64,000 nt of DNA, taken from assembly GCF_024198215.1 (NCBI RefSeq), contig NZ_JAKCFA010000004.1, forward strand, positions 62,001 through 126,000. Reading direction: 5' to 3'. Under the pieces are notes generated by a model that had not been told where the DNA came from, ran no database searches, and was given only the letters and a program-made list of their open reading frames with translations. Below are positions 36,110 through 44,338 of the stretch, piece by piece. The translations under genes were made by a program, and so were the position numbers. The DNA comes from Myxococcus qinghaiensis (GTDB lineage Bacteria > Myxococcota > Myxococcia > Myxococcales > Myxococcaceae). The number at the start of each line of letters is the position of its first letter. Position 1 is the first letter of the stretch.

Positions 36110-37198
36110 ATGACGTCCCAGAACGACTCGAAGGGTGGCGGTGCGCGCTCGCTGGCCGAGCTGCACGCGCTGGGCATCATGAAGCGCATGCCCGCGTCGC
36201 TGTCGCTGGGCAGCACCGAGCCTGTCTCCCTCCCCACCGTGCAGGCGCCGTCCCTCGAAGGGCTGACGGTGGCGCTGGTCGCTCCAGGTCCCATCGACGA
36301 GCAGTCCCTGGTGGAGCGCTTCGATGCGCTGCGCCGCCAGCACGCGGACCGTCGTGCGCGCCTCGCGGGCGAGGCCGTGGGGCCCGACGACGAGGTGCTG
36401 CTGGACGTGCTCGGCTTCGCCAACGGCCGGCTCATCCCCTTCTCCGCGCGGGAGAACTGGCGGGCGGCGGTCGCGCCGGATGCGCTGCTGCCCGGCTTCT
36501 TCGAGGCGCTGGTGGGCGCGAAGGTGGGCCACTCCTTCGGCATCGAGCTGCAGCTACCGGACACCTATGTGGTGGAGTCGCTGCGCGGCGTGACGGCGCG
36601 CTTCCTGCTCGACGTGAAGGCGGCCGCCGAGCTGAAGCTGCTGGACGACGACTCACCGGAGCTGCTCAAGCGGCTGGGGCTGGGCACCCTCACCGACGTG
36701 ATGGCCCACCTGGGTGACACGCTCGCCCGCGAGCGCACCGAGGAGATGGACCGGCTCACCCAGGAGCGCGTGCTGGACGAGGTGGTGGCGCGCACGAAGG
36801 TGACGCTGTCGCCGGCGCTGGTGGACGAGGAGATCCGCCGCCGCTGGGCGGAGGTCGAGCGGCCCATGTTGATTCGCAAGGACTTCCAGCCGAACGAGCT
36901 CCAGGAGGCACTGGAAGGCTGGCTGCGGGAGCCGCTTACCCGCGCGGACACGGAGCGGCGGCTGACGCTGGCGCTGGCGCTGCGGGCCATCGCCGCGCGC
37001 GACGGCGTGAAGCTCGCCAAGGGCGCCGTGGACGCGCTGGTGGATGACCTGGCCGGGCTGTCAGGCGTCTCCCGCCAGGACCTCATCCGCGCGATGAAGG
37101 AAGACACCTTGCTGGCCAAGCGGGTGGAGGACCTGGCGCTGCACTTCGCCACCGTCGACAGTGTCATGCGGCGCGTGTCGCTGACGCCGCCGACCTGA
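36110..37198 (+). CDS. Trigger-factor-like chaperone lacking the ribosome-binding domain
   Basis: 362 residues. Residues ~85-175 match the FKBP-like PPIase domain of trigger factor (PDDEVLLDVLGFANGRLIPF, ALLPGFFEALVGAKVGHSFG, TARFLLDVKAAAELKLLD), and residues ~180-350 match its helical C-terminal chaperone domain (DTLARERTEEMDRLTQERVL, ALVDEEIRRRWAEVERPML). The N-terminal ribosome-binding domain with its GFRxGKxP signature is missing; instead there are ~75 residues with LAELHALGIMKRMPASLSLG. It cannot therefore work at the ribosome exit as normal trigger factor. Most likely a dedicated chaperone for the hydrophobic protein encoded just upstream. Confidence 0.8.
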   Translation: MTSQNDSKGGGARSLAELHALGIMKRMPASLSLGSTEPVSLPTVQAPSLEGLTVALVAPGPIDEQSLVERFDALRRQHADRRARLAGEAVGPDDEVLLDVLGFANGRLIPFSARENWRAAVAPDALLPGFFEALVGAKVGHSFGIELQLPDTYVVESLRGVTARFLLDVKAAAELKLLDDDSPELLKRLGLGTLTDVMAHLGDTLARERTEEMDRLTQERVLDEVVARTKVTLSPALVDEEIRRRWAEVERPMLIRKDFQPNELQEALEGWLREPLTRADTERRLTLALALRAIAARDGVKLAKGAVDALVDDLAGLSGVSRQDLIRAMKEDTLLAKRVEDLALHFATVDSVMRRVSLTPPT

Positions 37199-37210
37199 CG
37201 TCCCGGCGCC

Positions 37211-38209
37211 TCACGGCGTCTCGAGCGCCAGGGCCACCATCACCTCGGTGAGGTCACCCGGGTGGTAGCGGCCCAGTCCCGGGAAGGCGCGGAGCGCCGC
37301 CTCCGCGTGGTCCAGGTCGTTCAGCCTCACCACGCGCGCGCCAGGCACCTCCGCGTCCACCGCCGTCACCATTCCGTCGGACGCGTAGCGGTAGCGCTCA
37401 TCCAGGTAGCGCTGGAGCGGATAGAGCGAGGACAGGCGCGACAGGCGCGAGGTGGCCAGCGACACGGTGGGGATGTCCGCCGGGTAGGGGTGCCGGGCGA
37501 TGAACGCCATTCGCTGGGAGTAGGACAGCTCCTCCACCGAGCGCGACACGCCGTGGAACAGCAGCGGGAAGGCGAAGTCGATGAGCCGCCGCATGTCCGG
37601 CGTGGTGGCCAGGTCATGCGCGATGGACGAGCCGCCATAGGGCGCCTGGAGCGTCACCACCGCGCGCACCACCCGGCGCAGCTCCGGGTACAGGGCGAGC
37701 ACGGCGGTGCACTCGACGCCGCCCTTGCTGTGGCCCACCAGCACCACCGAGCGACCGAAGTGCTCCGCGTCCAGCAGCGTCTCGCGCAGCACCGCGACGT
37801 TGTCGAGCAGCAGCCCCTCCGTGTCCACCGGCGCCTCGAGCACGTCCAGGCCCCGGCGCTCCAGCCGCTGCACGTTGTCCAGCAGGTAGCCGGGCAGCTC
37901 GTCCCCCAGCATGCCGCGCACCAGCACGTACTGGTGGCGCCGCGCCTCGGCGGGCAGCACGGCCTCTCCCTCGCGCACGCTCCGCAGCAGCTGATGAAAG
38001 CGAGGGGTCAGGTCCACCGTGGCCGGTGTCGTGCCCGCCGGCAGGCGCTGGAGCCAGCCAGCCATGCCGCCACAGCCGGGGCCCCACCAGCGCGGCGCGG
38101 CGGGCAGTCCGCGCAGGCCCCGCGTCAGCCGGGCGATGGCCCCGGGCTCGCGGGTGGGGGAGGGCGTGGGAACGGGCGCGGAGGCTTCAGCGGCGGACTG
38201 CTGCGTCAT
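37211..38209 (-). CDS. Alpha/beta hydrolase (lipase-like)
   Basis: 332 residues. Pro-rich N-terminus, then a lipase-type domain: LVRGMLGDELPGYLLDNVQR, nucleophile elbow VVLVGHSKGGVECTAVLALY (Ser), LQAPYGGSSIAHDLA after it, and a His in NDLDHAEAALRAFPG near the end; the Asp is likely in YASDGMVTAVDAEVPG. GHSKGG and APYGGS resemble esterases acting on triglyceride or polyhydroxyalkanoate-like substrates. No signal peptide, so cytoplasmic. Divergent from the speH gene cluster. Confidence 0.85.
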   Translation of the reverse strand: MTQQSAAEASAPVPTPSPTREPGAIARLTRGLRGLPAAPRWWGPGCGGMAGWLQRLPAGTTPATVDLTPRFHQLLRSVREGEAVLPAEARRHQYVLVRGMLGDELPGYLLDNVQRLERRGLDVLEAPVDTEGLLLDNVAVLRETLLDAEHFGRSVVLVGHSKGGVECTAVLALYPELRRVVRAVVTLQAPYGGSSIAHDLATTPDMRRLIDFAFPLLFHGVSRSVEELSYSQRMAFIARHPYPADIPTVSLATSRLSRLSSLYPLQRYLDERYRYASDGMVTAVDAEVPGARVVRLNDLDHAEAALRAFPGLGRYHPGDLTEVMVALALETP

Positions 38210-38331
38210 TTCACGCGGAAGCGTACCGGCAAGGGGTGGCGCGGCGCCAACGCGAGGCCCCGGGCGCGAGCGGCTTTCGTGCGTCGGGTCTCGTGCTAAG
38301 TAGTCCCAGCAGAGGCGGGAGGACTTCGAAG

Positions 38332-38682
38332 CTGACCACCGGACAGGAATGGCTGGTTGACGCGAGCGGCTGCTCGCCTGGACTGCTCAAGGACGCGGCG
38401 GCGTTGGCGGCGCTCTTCGAGGAGCTGCTCGTCCTGCTCGACCTGAAGGTCGTGGGCCAGCCGCAGTGGCACGTGTTCCCAGAGCCTGGTGGCATCACCG
38501 GGCTGACGCTGCTGGCGGAGAGTCACCTGGCCATCCACACCTTCCCGGAGCATGGCTTCGCCGCGCTCAATGTCTACTGCTGCCGCCCTCGCGCGCGCCC
38601 CGACTTCGAGTCGCTGCTGGCGCGCCACCTGGGGGCGGCGTCCTGCGAGGTGCGGGAGCTGAAGCGGGGGGTGATGGCGTGA
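38332..38682 (+). CDS. speH: S-adenosylmethionine decarboxylase proenzyme (prokaryotic type), probable CTG start
   Basis: 116 residues. Pyruvoyl enzyme making decarboxylated SAM, the aminopropyl donor for spermidine. The self-cleavage site with the pyruvoyl-forming Ser is in LLAESHLAIHTFPEHGFAAL, with the conserved His and Cys (NVYCCRPRARPD) following. No ATG/GTG start fits: CTG at 38332 lies 9 bp after GGGAGG (38317-38322) and begins (L/M)TTGQEWLVDASGCSPG exactly where family members start; GTG at 38293 has no ribosome site. Its stop overlaps the next GTG (DUF4178 gene), so it heads a polyamine/membrane cluster. Confidence 0.88.
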   Translation: MTTGQEWLVDASGCSPGLLKDAAALAALFEELLVLLDLKVVGQPQWHVFPEPGGITGLTLLAESHLAIHTFPEHGFAALNVYCCRPRARPDFESLLARHLGAASCEVRELKRGVMA

Positions 38683-40577
38683 GTCTCGGGAGGTGTCCGT
38701 CGTGCGGCGCGGATGTGGAGTTCACCGCCGGCTCGGCGCAGGTGATTGTGTGCGGCCACTGCCAGACGGTGGTGGCTCGCAAGGGCGACAACTTCGAGTC
38801 GCACGGGAAGATTGGCCGCGTCGTCGTCACCGACTCGCCGCTCCAGCTGGGCGCGGAGGGCCGCTACGCGCGCACCGCGTTCCAGGTGGTGGGCCACCTC
38901 CAGAAGGACCATGGCGCGGGCCCCTGGGACGAGTGGTACGTGGAGTTCTCCGACGGGCGCACCGCGTGGGTGAGCGAGTCCGAGGGCGCCTTCCACATGG
39001 TCCTCGACGCGGGCGTGGAAGAGGGCATCTCGCTGGCGGACCTGCACCCCGGTGAGCGCCTGCGCTTGCGCAACCGCGCCTGGGTGGTGGAGGAGCGCGG
39101 CCACGGCAAGGTGGTGGCCGCCGAAGGGCAGCTCCCCAGCGACGTGGACCCGACGCAGGACTCCCATTACGTCGACGCCACCGGCTCCAAGGGCGCCTTC
39201 GTCACGCTCGACTTCGGCACGCGCGACAGGGACCCGGAGGTCTTCATCGGCGAGCGGCTCAAGCTGGAGCAGCTCGGGATTCCCGCCGACCAGCTCCGCC
39301 CGCGCGCCCAGCGCAAGGTGGACCTCCAGCAGGCGCGCTGCACCGAGTGCAACGGCCCCCTGGAGCTGCGCGCCCCGGACAAGTCCCTGCGCGTGGGCTG
39401 TCCCTTCTGCGGCGCGCTCCTGGACGTCAGCAAGGGCAAGCTGTCCTTCCTGCGGCTCTTGGAGAAGCCGGACCACGCGCCCATCATCCCGCTGGGAGCC
39501 AAGGGCACGCTGAAGGGCACCGAGTGGATGTGCATCGGCTTCCTGGTGCGCTCCTGCACGGTGGAGGGCGTGCGCTACCCGTGGGAGGAGTACCTGCTCT
39601 TCAACAGGGCGAAGGGCTTCGTCTGGTTGATGCTCTCCAACGGCCACTGGGTGTTCCTGGAGCCGCTGGCCGCCGGTGACGTGCAGCTGGTGCCCCTGAG
39701 GTCCGCCTTCTACGACGGCCGCCGCTACAAGGCCTTCCAGAACGTGCACGCCGTCACGGAGAACGTGCAGGGCGAGTTCTACTGGGAGGTGACGGCGGGC
39801 GAGTACGCCGAGGCCAGCGAGTACGTGTCCCCGCCGTACTCCATCAACGTGGACGCCACCCAGGACGAGGTGACGTACACGCATGGCGAGTACCTGGCGC
39901 CCGAGGTGGTGAAGGACGCGTTCAAGCTGAAGGAGGTGGGGCCGACGTACGGCATCGTCCCCAGCCAGCCCAACCCGCACTCGGCGAGCATGCGCTCCAC
40001 GATGCTGTGGTCCTTCGTCTGGTTTCTGGGGCTGCTGCTCCTGGCGGGCGTCTTCTCCGTCAACGCGCGGGAGCAGGTGGTGCTGGAGGAGCGCGTCACG
40101 GTGCCCCCGGACGCGGCCCCCGGCACGCCCGCCGCCATGAAGTTCAGCGAGCCCTTCGAGCTGACCAAGCGCGGCAACATGAAGGTGGAGGTCGCCGCGG
40201 GCCTCAACAACGACTGGCTGGGCGTGCAGGGCGACCTGGTGAACCAGGACACGGGCGACGTGGTGAGCTTCTACCAGGAGGTCAGCCTCTACCAGGGCAG
40301 TGACAGCGATGGCTCCTGGAGCGAGGGCAGCCCGAGCGACAGCCTGTATCTGTCCGCGCTTCCGGCGGGCAAGTACGTGCTGCGCACCACGGCGGCCTAC
40401 GACGCGTCACCCCGGCCCGCCGCGCGCAACTACAGCGTGAAGCTGGTGCACGACACGCCCAATGAAAGTTGGCTCTGCGTGGCGCTGGTGCTGATGCTGC
40501 TGGCGCCGGCGTTCGCCTTCTTCCGCTCGCACGGCTTCGAGACGAACCGGTGGGCGGACAGCAACCTGACGGAATAG
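38679..40577 (+). CDS. DUF4178 double-domain zinc-ribbon membrane protein
   Basis: 632 residues. Starts with a zinc ribbon (CPSCGADVEF ... CGHCQTVV), then DUF4178 domain 1 (residues ~45-190), a second zinc ribbon (CTECNGPLEL ... CPFCGALLDV, ~225-260), DUF4178 domain 2 (~270-420, with SCTVEGVRYPWEEYLLFN), a transmembrane helix (WSFVWFLGLLLLAGVFSV), a beta-sandwich-like extracytoplasmic domain, and a final helix near the C-terminus (VALVLMLLAPAFAFF). GTG overlaps the speH stop. DUF4178 genes recur with speH, DUF350 and membrane spermidine-synthase-like genes; function unproven, probably a membrane lipid or polyamine-linked stress system. Confidence 0.88.
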   Translation: MSLGRCPSCGADVEFTAGSAQVIVCGHCQTVVARKGDNFESHGKIGRVVVTDSPLQLGAEGRYARTAFQVVGHLQKDHGAGPWDEWYVEFSDGRTAWVSESEGAFHMVLDAGVEEGISLADLHPGERLRLRNRAWVVEERGHGKVVAAEGQLPSDVDPTQDSHYVDATGSKGAFVTLDFGTRDRDPEVFIGERLKLEQLGIPADQLRPRAQRKVDLQQARCTECNGPLELRAPDKSLRVGCPFCGALLDVSKGKLSFLRLLEKPDHAPIIPLGAKGTLKGTEWMCIGFLVRSCTVEGVRYPWEEYLLFNRAKGFVWLMLSNGHWVFLEPLAAGDVQLVPLRSAFYDGRRYKAFQNVHAVTENVQGEFYWEVTAGEYAEASEYVSPPYSINVDATQDEVTYTHGEYLAPEVVKDAFKLKEVGPTYGIVPSQPNPHSASMRSTMLWSFVWFLGLLLLAGVFSVNAREQVVLEERVTVPPDAAPGTPAAMKFSEPFELTKRGNMKVEVAAGLNNDWLGVQGDLVNQDTGDVVSFYQEVSLYQGSDSDGSWSEGSPSDSLYLSALPAGKYVLRTTAAYDASPRPAARNYSVKLVHDTPNESWLCVALVLMLLAPAFAFFRSHGFETNRWADSNLTE

Positions 40578-40606
40578 ACGCGCATGGCACGACACGGAGG
40601 CGCGGC

Positions 40607-40768
40607 ATGAAGTGGTTTGGTGGACTGGTGCTGCTGGGTTACACGGCCATGATGGTGTCCGGGTGGTCGCCCTTCACCAGTGAAGAGAGGGACCGCGTGC
40701 CGGGCAACGTGCGCCGAGGCCCGGGTGGCATCCTGCTGTGGACCGGTGGTTTTCAGGGAGGGAAGTGA
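40607..40768 (+). CDS. Small membrane-associated protein of the polyamine cluster
   Basis: 53 residues, too short for most gene callers. GGAGG lies at 40596-40600, 6 bp before the ATG. One hydrophobic helix (FGGLVLLGYTAMMVSGW), then SEERDRVPGNVRRGPGGILL and the ending GGFQGGK. The VPxxVRxxPG motif with a C-terminal GGK recurs in small proteins next to DUF350 genes. Its stop overlaps the next start (TGATG). Role unknown, likely a component of the same membrane complex. Confidence 0.65.
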   Translation: MKWFGGLVLLGYTAMMVSGWSPFTSEERDRVPGNVRRGPGGILLWTGGFQGGK

Positions 40769-40995
40769 TGCTGTTACTCGGCGTCGTCGTGAGCTGGCAG
40801 GGTGTGCTGGCGAGCGTCATCTATTCGCTCATTGGCCTGGCGGTGTTCGTGGCGGGCTTCTTCGTCATCCGCCTCATCATGCCGTTCGACGTGCACAAGG
40901 AGCTGGAGGTCGACCAGAACACGGCGGTCGGCATCGTCATCGGCTCCTTCATCCTCGGCCTGTCCATCATCGTGGCCGCGGCCATCGGTGGTTGA
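40768..40995 (+). CDS. DUF350 (YjfL-type) small membrane protein
   Basis: 75 residues with two transmembrane helices (VIYSLIGLAVFVAGFFVI and AVGIVIGSFILGLSIIVAAA) joined by MPFDVHKELEVDQNT, the DUF350 hallmark. E. coli YjfL, in a cluster with a glutathionylspermidine-synthase-like ligase and a PspA homologue, belongs to the same family. ATG at 40768 overlaps the preceding stop and follows GGGAGGGAAG. A single DUF350 unit here; others are duplicated. Confidence 0.88.
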   Translation: MLLLGVVVSWQGVLASVIYSLIGLAVFVAGFFVIRLIMPFDVHKELEVDQNTAVGIVIGSFILGLSIIVAAAIGG

Positions 40996-41035
40996 GGACC
41001 CGGACTCCCGTTCGAAGAAGACGTGAAGTGACGAC

Positions 41036-42532
41036 GTGAACAAGACGCTGCTGTACATCACCGTCATCGTCATCGCGACGTGCGGGCTCGTCTACGAGCT
41101 CGTCGTCGGGGCGCTCGCCAGCTACCTGCTGGGTGACTCGATTACCCAGTTCTCCACCGTCATCGGTGGCTACCTCTTCGCGATGGGCATCGGCAGCTAC
41201 CTGTCGCGCTACATCGACAAGGGGGTGGCGCAGCGGTTCGTGGAGGTGGAGCTGGCGGTGGCGCTCCTGGGCGGGTTGTGCGCCCCGGTGTTGTTCCTCA
41301 CCTTCACGCTGACGGACCTGTTCCAGGTGGCGCTGTACGGCAGCGTCATCATCATCGGCACGCTGGTGGGGCTGGAGATTCCCCTCCTGCTGCGCATCCT
41401 CAAGGACCAGCTCAAGTTCAAGGACCTGGTCAGCCAGGTCCTGTCGCTCGACTACCTGGGCGCGCTCGCCGCCAGCGTGGCCTTCCCGCTGCTCCTGGTG
41501 CCCAAGCTGGGGCTGGTGCGCACCTCGCTGCTGTTCGGCGTGTTGAACGCGGCGGTGGGCCTGTGGAGCACGTGGCTGCTCGCGCCGCTGCTGGGCAACC
41601 CGCTGCGCCTGCGCGTCAAGGCGGTGATGCTCACGGTGCTGCTGATGGTGGGCTTCGTGCTCGGCGACAGGCTCACGACGTTCTACGAGGACCAGCTCTA
41701 CGCGGACGACGTGGTGCACGCGTCCAGCTCCCCCTACCAGCGCATCGTCCTGACGCGCGGCAAGCGGGGCTTCTCGCTGTTCCTCAACGGCAACCTCCAG
41801 TTCGCCAGCGTGGACGAGTACCGCTACCACGAGTCCCTGGTCCACCCGGCCATGGTGCGCGCGGGCCGCGCGGAGCACGTGCTCATCCTCGGCGGTGGAG
41901 ACGGGCTCGCCGCGCGCGAGGTGCTGCGCTACCCGGAGGTCCGCTCCGTCACGCTGGTGGACCTGGACCCGGCGATTACCGGGCTGGCCATGGGCTACGG
42001 GGAGCTTTCGAAGCTCAACGAGAACGCGCTGAAGGATGCGCGCATGCGCGTCATCAACGCGGACGCCATGCAGTTCCTGATGGAGGGCGACCAGCGCTAC
42101 GACGTGGTGGTGGTCGACTTCCCGGACCCGAACAACTTCGCGCTGGGCAAGCTGTACACCACGGGCTTCTACAAGCTCTTGAAGAAGCGGGTGGCGCCGG
42201 ACGGCGTGGCGGTGGTGCAGAGCACCAGCCCCCTGTTCGCCCGGCGCTCGTTCTGGTGCGTGGAGACGACGCTGAAGGCCGCGGGCTTCTGGACGCAGCC
42301 GTACCACGCGCTGGTGCCTTCCTTCGGTGAGTGGGGCTACGTGCTGGTGGCCCACGAGCCGCCGGGCCACCACCGGCCGCTGCCGGAGGGCCTGCGCTTC
42401 CTGGACATGCCCACGCTGGAGTCGCTGACGCTGTTCCCTCCGGACATGAGCCCCCTGCCCGCCGAGGTGAACCGCCTCAACAACCAGGTGCTGGTGCACT
42501 ACTACGAGGAGGAGTGGCGGCGGTGGAACTGA
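41036..42532 (+). CDS. Membrane-bound spermidine-synthase-like aminopropyltransferase
   Basis: 498 residues. Residues 1-210 contain about six or seven transmembrane helices (LLYITVIVIATCGLVYELVV, STVIGGYLFAMGIG and others). Residues ~225-460 are a spermidine-synthase Rossmann domain: SPYQRIVLTRGKRGFSLFLN, EHVLILGGGDGLAAREVLRY (SAM site), VTLVDLDPAITGLA, RMRVINADAMQFLM and the catalytic segment VVVVDFPDPNNFALGKLYT. Aminopropyl donor would be the product of SpeH four genes upstream; acceptor probably a membrane or periplasmic amine. GTG start. The FAD gene overlaps its 3' end. Confidence 0.9.
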   Translation: MNKTLLYITVIVIATCGLVYELVVGALASYLLGDSITQFSTVIGGYLFAMGIGSYLSRYIDKGVAQRFVEVELAVALLGGLCAPVLFLTFTLTDLFQVALYGSVIIIGTLVGLEIPLLLRILKDQLKFKDLVSQVLSLDYLGALAASVAFPLLLVPKLGLVRTSLLFGVLNAAVGLWSTWLLAPLLGNPLRLRVKAVMLTVLLMVGFVLGDRLTTFYEDQLYADDVVHASSSPYQRIVLTRGKRGFSLFLNGNLQFASVDEYRYHESLVHPAMVRAGRAEHVLILGGGDGLAAREVLRYPEVRSVTLVDLDPAITGLAMGYGELSKLNENALKDARMRVINADAMQFLMEGDQRYDVVVVDFPDPNNFALGKLYTTGFYKLLKKRVAPDGVAVVQSTSPLFARRSFWCVETTLKAAGFWTQPYHALVPSFGEWGYVLVAHEPPGHHRPLPEGLRFLDMPTLESLTLFPPDMSPLPAEVNRLNNQVLVHYYEEEWRRWN

Positions 42533-44154
42533 CGCGGCGGGAGCTGGTCGCCGCGTTCCTCGGCTCGGCGGTGGCAAGCGGCTGCAAGCGCGAGCAGCCC
42601 CGGGCCCCCATTCCGGGCGCCATCGTCGACCGCGCGGTGGAGGTGGGGCACCGGCTGCGCGGGGGGCCGCTGCCTCGGGCCGAGACGCTGGAGACGGTGG
42701 ACGTGCTGGTGGTGGGCGCGGGCGTCGCGGGCCTGTCCGCCGCGTGGCGCCTGGCGAGCGCGGGCGTGAAGGACGTGCGCGTGGTGGAGCTGGAGGCGGA
42801 GGCGGGAGGCACGTCTCGCTCCGGGAAGAACGCCGTGTCCGCCTTCCCGTGGGGCGCGCACTACCTGCCGGCGCCGACGGAGGACCGGGGGCCGGTGGTG
42901 CGGCTGCTGCGGGAGATGGGCGCGGTGTCCGGCGTGGACGCGCAGGGGCTGCCGACGTTCGAGGAGGAGCTGCTCATCCAGGAGCCGGAGGAGCGCCACT
43001 TCTACCGGGGCCACTGGTACGACGGGCTCTACCTGCGCGTGGGCGCGACGGCGGAGGACCTGGCGGAGCTGGAGCGCTTCGATGCGCGGATGAATGCCTT
43101 CGGCGCGGCCCGGGACGCGAAGGGACGCAAGGCCTTCGCGGTGCCCACGGCGCGCTCCAGCGACGACGCCGAGTGGACGGCGCTGGACGCGCTGAGCATG
43201 GCGGCCTGGCTCGTGCGCGAGGGCTTCCGCTCCACGCGCCTGAAGTGGCTGGTGGACTACGCGTGCCGCGATGACTACGGCGCCACGTCCGAGCACGTGT
43301 CCGCGTGGGCCGGCATCTGGTACTTCGCCGCGCGCCAGGACGGACACGGCGAGCGCAGCGAGGGCTTCCTGAGCTGGCCCGAGGGCAATGGCCGCCTGGT
43401 GCACCAGCTCCTCTCCGCGCTGCCTCCTCGCGCGGTGGAGCGCGACGTGCTGGTGCACACGGTGGAGCCGGGCGAGCAGGGCTGCCGGGTGGACGCGCTG
43501 GATGCACGCACGGGCAAGCCCCGCTCCTTCCAGGCACGGCAGGTGGTGCTGGCGTGCCCGCGCTTCCTCGCGGCGCACCTGGTGGCGCCATGGCGCACGG
43601 CGCGGCCGGCGTTCCTGGACGCGTTCACCTATGCGCCGTGGGTGGTGGCCAACCTGACGCTGTCGTCGCTGCCCCAGTCGCGAGGCTTCCCGCTGGCGTG
43701 GGACAACGTGTTCCAGGAGAGCAACAGCCTGGGCTACGTGGTGGCCACGCACCAGCGGCTGCGTCAGGACGAGCGCGGCCCCACGGTGCTCACGTGGTAC
43801 CTGCCCATGTCCGGCGCGGACGTGAAGGCCGAGCGCACCAAGGCGCTCTCCGCCAGCTACGCGGACTGGGAGGCGCTGGTGATGGCGGACATGCGTCCCG
43901 CGCACCCGGGCATCCTCCAGCAGGCGCAGCGCCTGGAGGTGCAGCGCTGGGGGCACGCCATGGTGCGGCCGACGCCGGGCTTCATCTGGGGCCCGGAGCG
44001 CCGCGCCGCGCAGGAGAGCGTGGGGCGTCACCTGCACTTCGCGCACACGGACCTGGGGGGACTGGCCCTCTTCGAGGAGGCCAACTGGTTCGGGGTGAAG
44101 GCCGCGGAGCGCGTGCTGTCCGAGCTGGGCCAGACCTCCGCGAGCTGGCTCTAG
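42523..44154 (+). CDS. FAD-dependent amine-oxidase-like protein, Tat/lipoprotein signal
   Basis: 543 residues. GTG at 42523 lies 10 bp inside the aminopropyltransferase gene and follows GGAGGAG. N-terminus ELTRRELVAAFLGSAVASGC combines a twin-arginine motif with a lipobox, so a folded flavoprotein may be exported and anchored. FAD motif: VDVLVVGAGVAGLSAAWRLA (residues ~60-80), then EAGGTSRSG. The C-terminal half matches amine-oxidase/NAD(P)-binding proteins (GHAMVRPTPGFIWGPERRAA and FAHTDLGGLALFEEANWFGV). Context suggests oxidation or recycling of aminopropylated products. Last gene of the cluster. Confidence 0.82.
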   Translation: MELTRRELVAAFLGSAVASGCKREQPRAPIPGAIVDRAVEVGHRLRGGPLPRAETLETVDVLVVGAGVAGLSAAWRLASAGVKDVRVVELEAEAGGTSRSGKNAVSAFPWGAHYLPAPTEDRGPVVRLLREMGAVSGVDAQGLPTFEEELLIQEPEERHFYRGHWYDGLYLRVGATAEDLAELERFDARMNAFGAARDAKGRKAFAVPTARSSDDAEWTALDALSMAAWLVREGFRSTRLKWLVDYACRDDYGATSEHVSAWAGIWYFAARQDGHGERSEGFLSWPEGNGRLVHQLLSALPPRAVERDVLVHTVEPGEQGCRVDALDARTGKPRSFQARQVVLACPRFLAAHLVAPWRTARPAFLDAFTYAPWVVANLTLSSLPQSRGFPLAWDNVFQESNSLGYVVATHQRLRQDERGPTVLTWYLPMSGADVKAERTKALSASYADWEALVMADMRPAHPGILQQAQRLEVQRWGHAMVRPTPGFIWGPERRAAQESVGRHLHFAHTDLGGLALFEEANWFGVKAAERVLSELGQTSASWL

Positions 44155-44184
44155 CCTCCCTGCTTCCGTGAGGTGCCAGGGCCG

Positions 44185-44206
44185 GGCGGGCCGGGCCTTG
44201 CCCGCC
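44185..44206 (+). terminator. Possible hairpin terminator after polyamine cluster
   Basis: GGCGGGC and GCCCGCC form a 7-bp stem with an 8-nt loop 30 bp after the FAD gene stop. No T-run. The rest of the 184-bp gap shows only the GGAGG ribosome site of the sulfatase. Confidence 0.35.
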
Positions 44207-44338
44207 TGGGTCCGTCCTGGGGGCAGCGGTGGGTGTCGCGTGGTGTGCCCATCTCTGACCCTCGGGGCTGGGACGTGTCGTCCGGAACCTCCGGCGCGCA
44301 CGGCGGCCTCCTGGGTCGAGACTTCGCGGAGGCACACC

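Noticed and set aside
38293-38295. GTG start for speH
   Set aside because: No Shine-Dalgarno upstream, and it adds 13 residues with no counterpart in the family; CTG at 38332 fits better.
40967-42577. 536-codon minus-strand frame opposite the aminopropyltransferase
   Set aside because: Low-complexity Arg/His/Gln composition and no ribosome site; the plus strand has membrane helices and the SAM motif.
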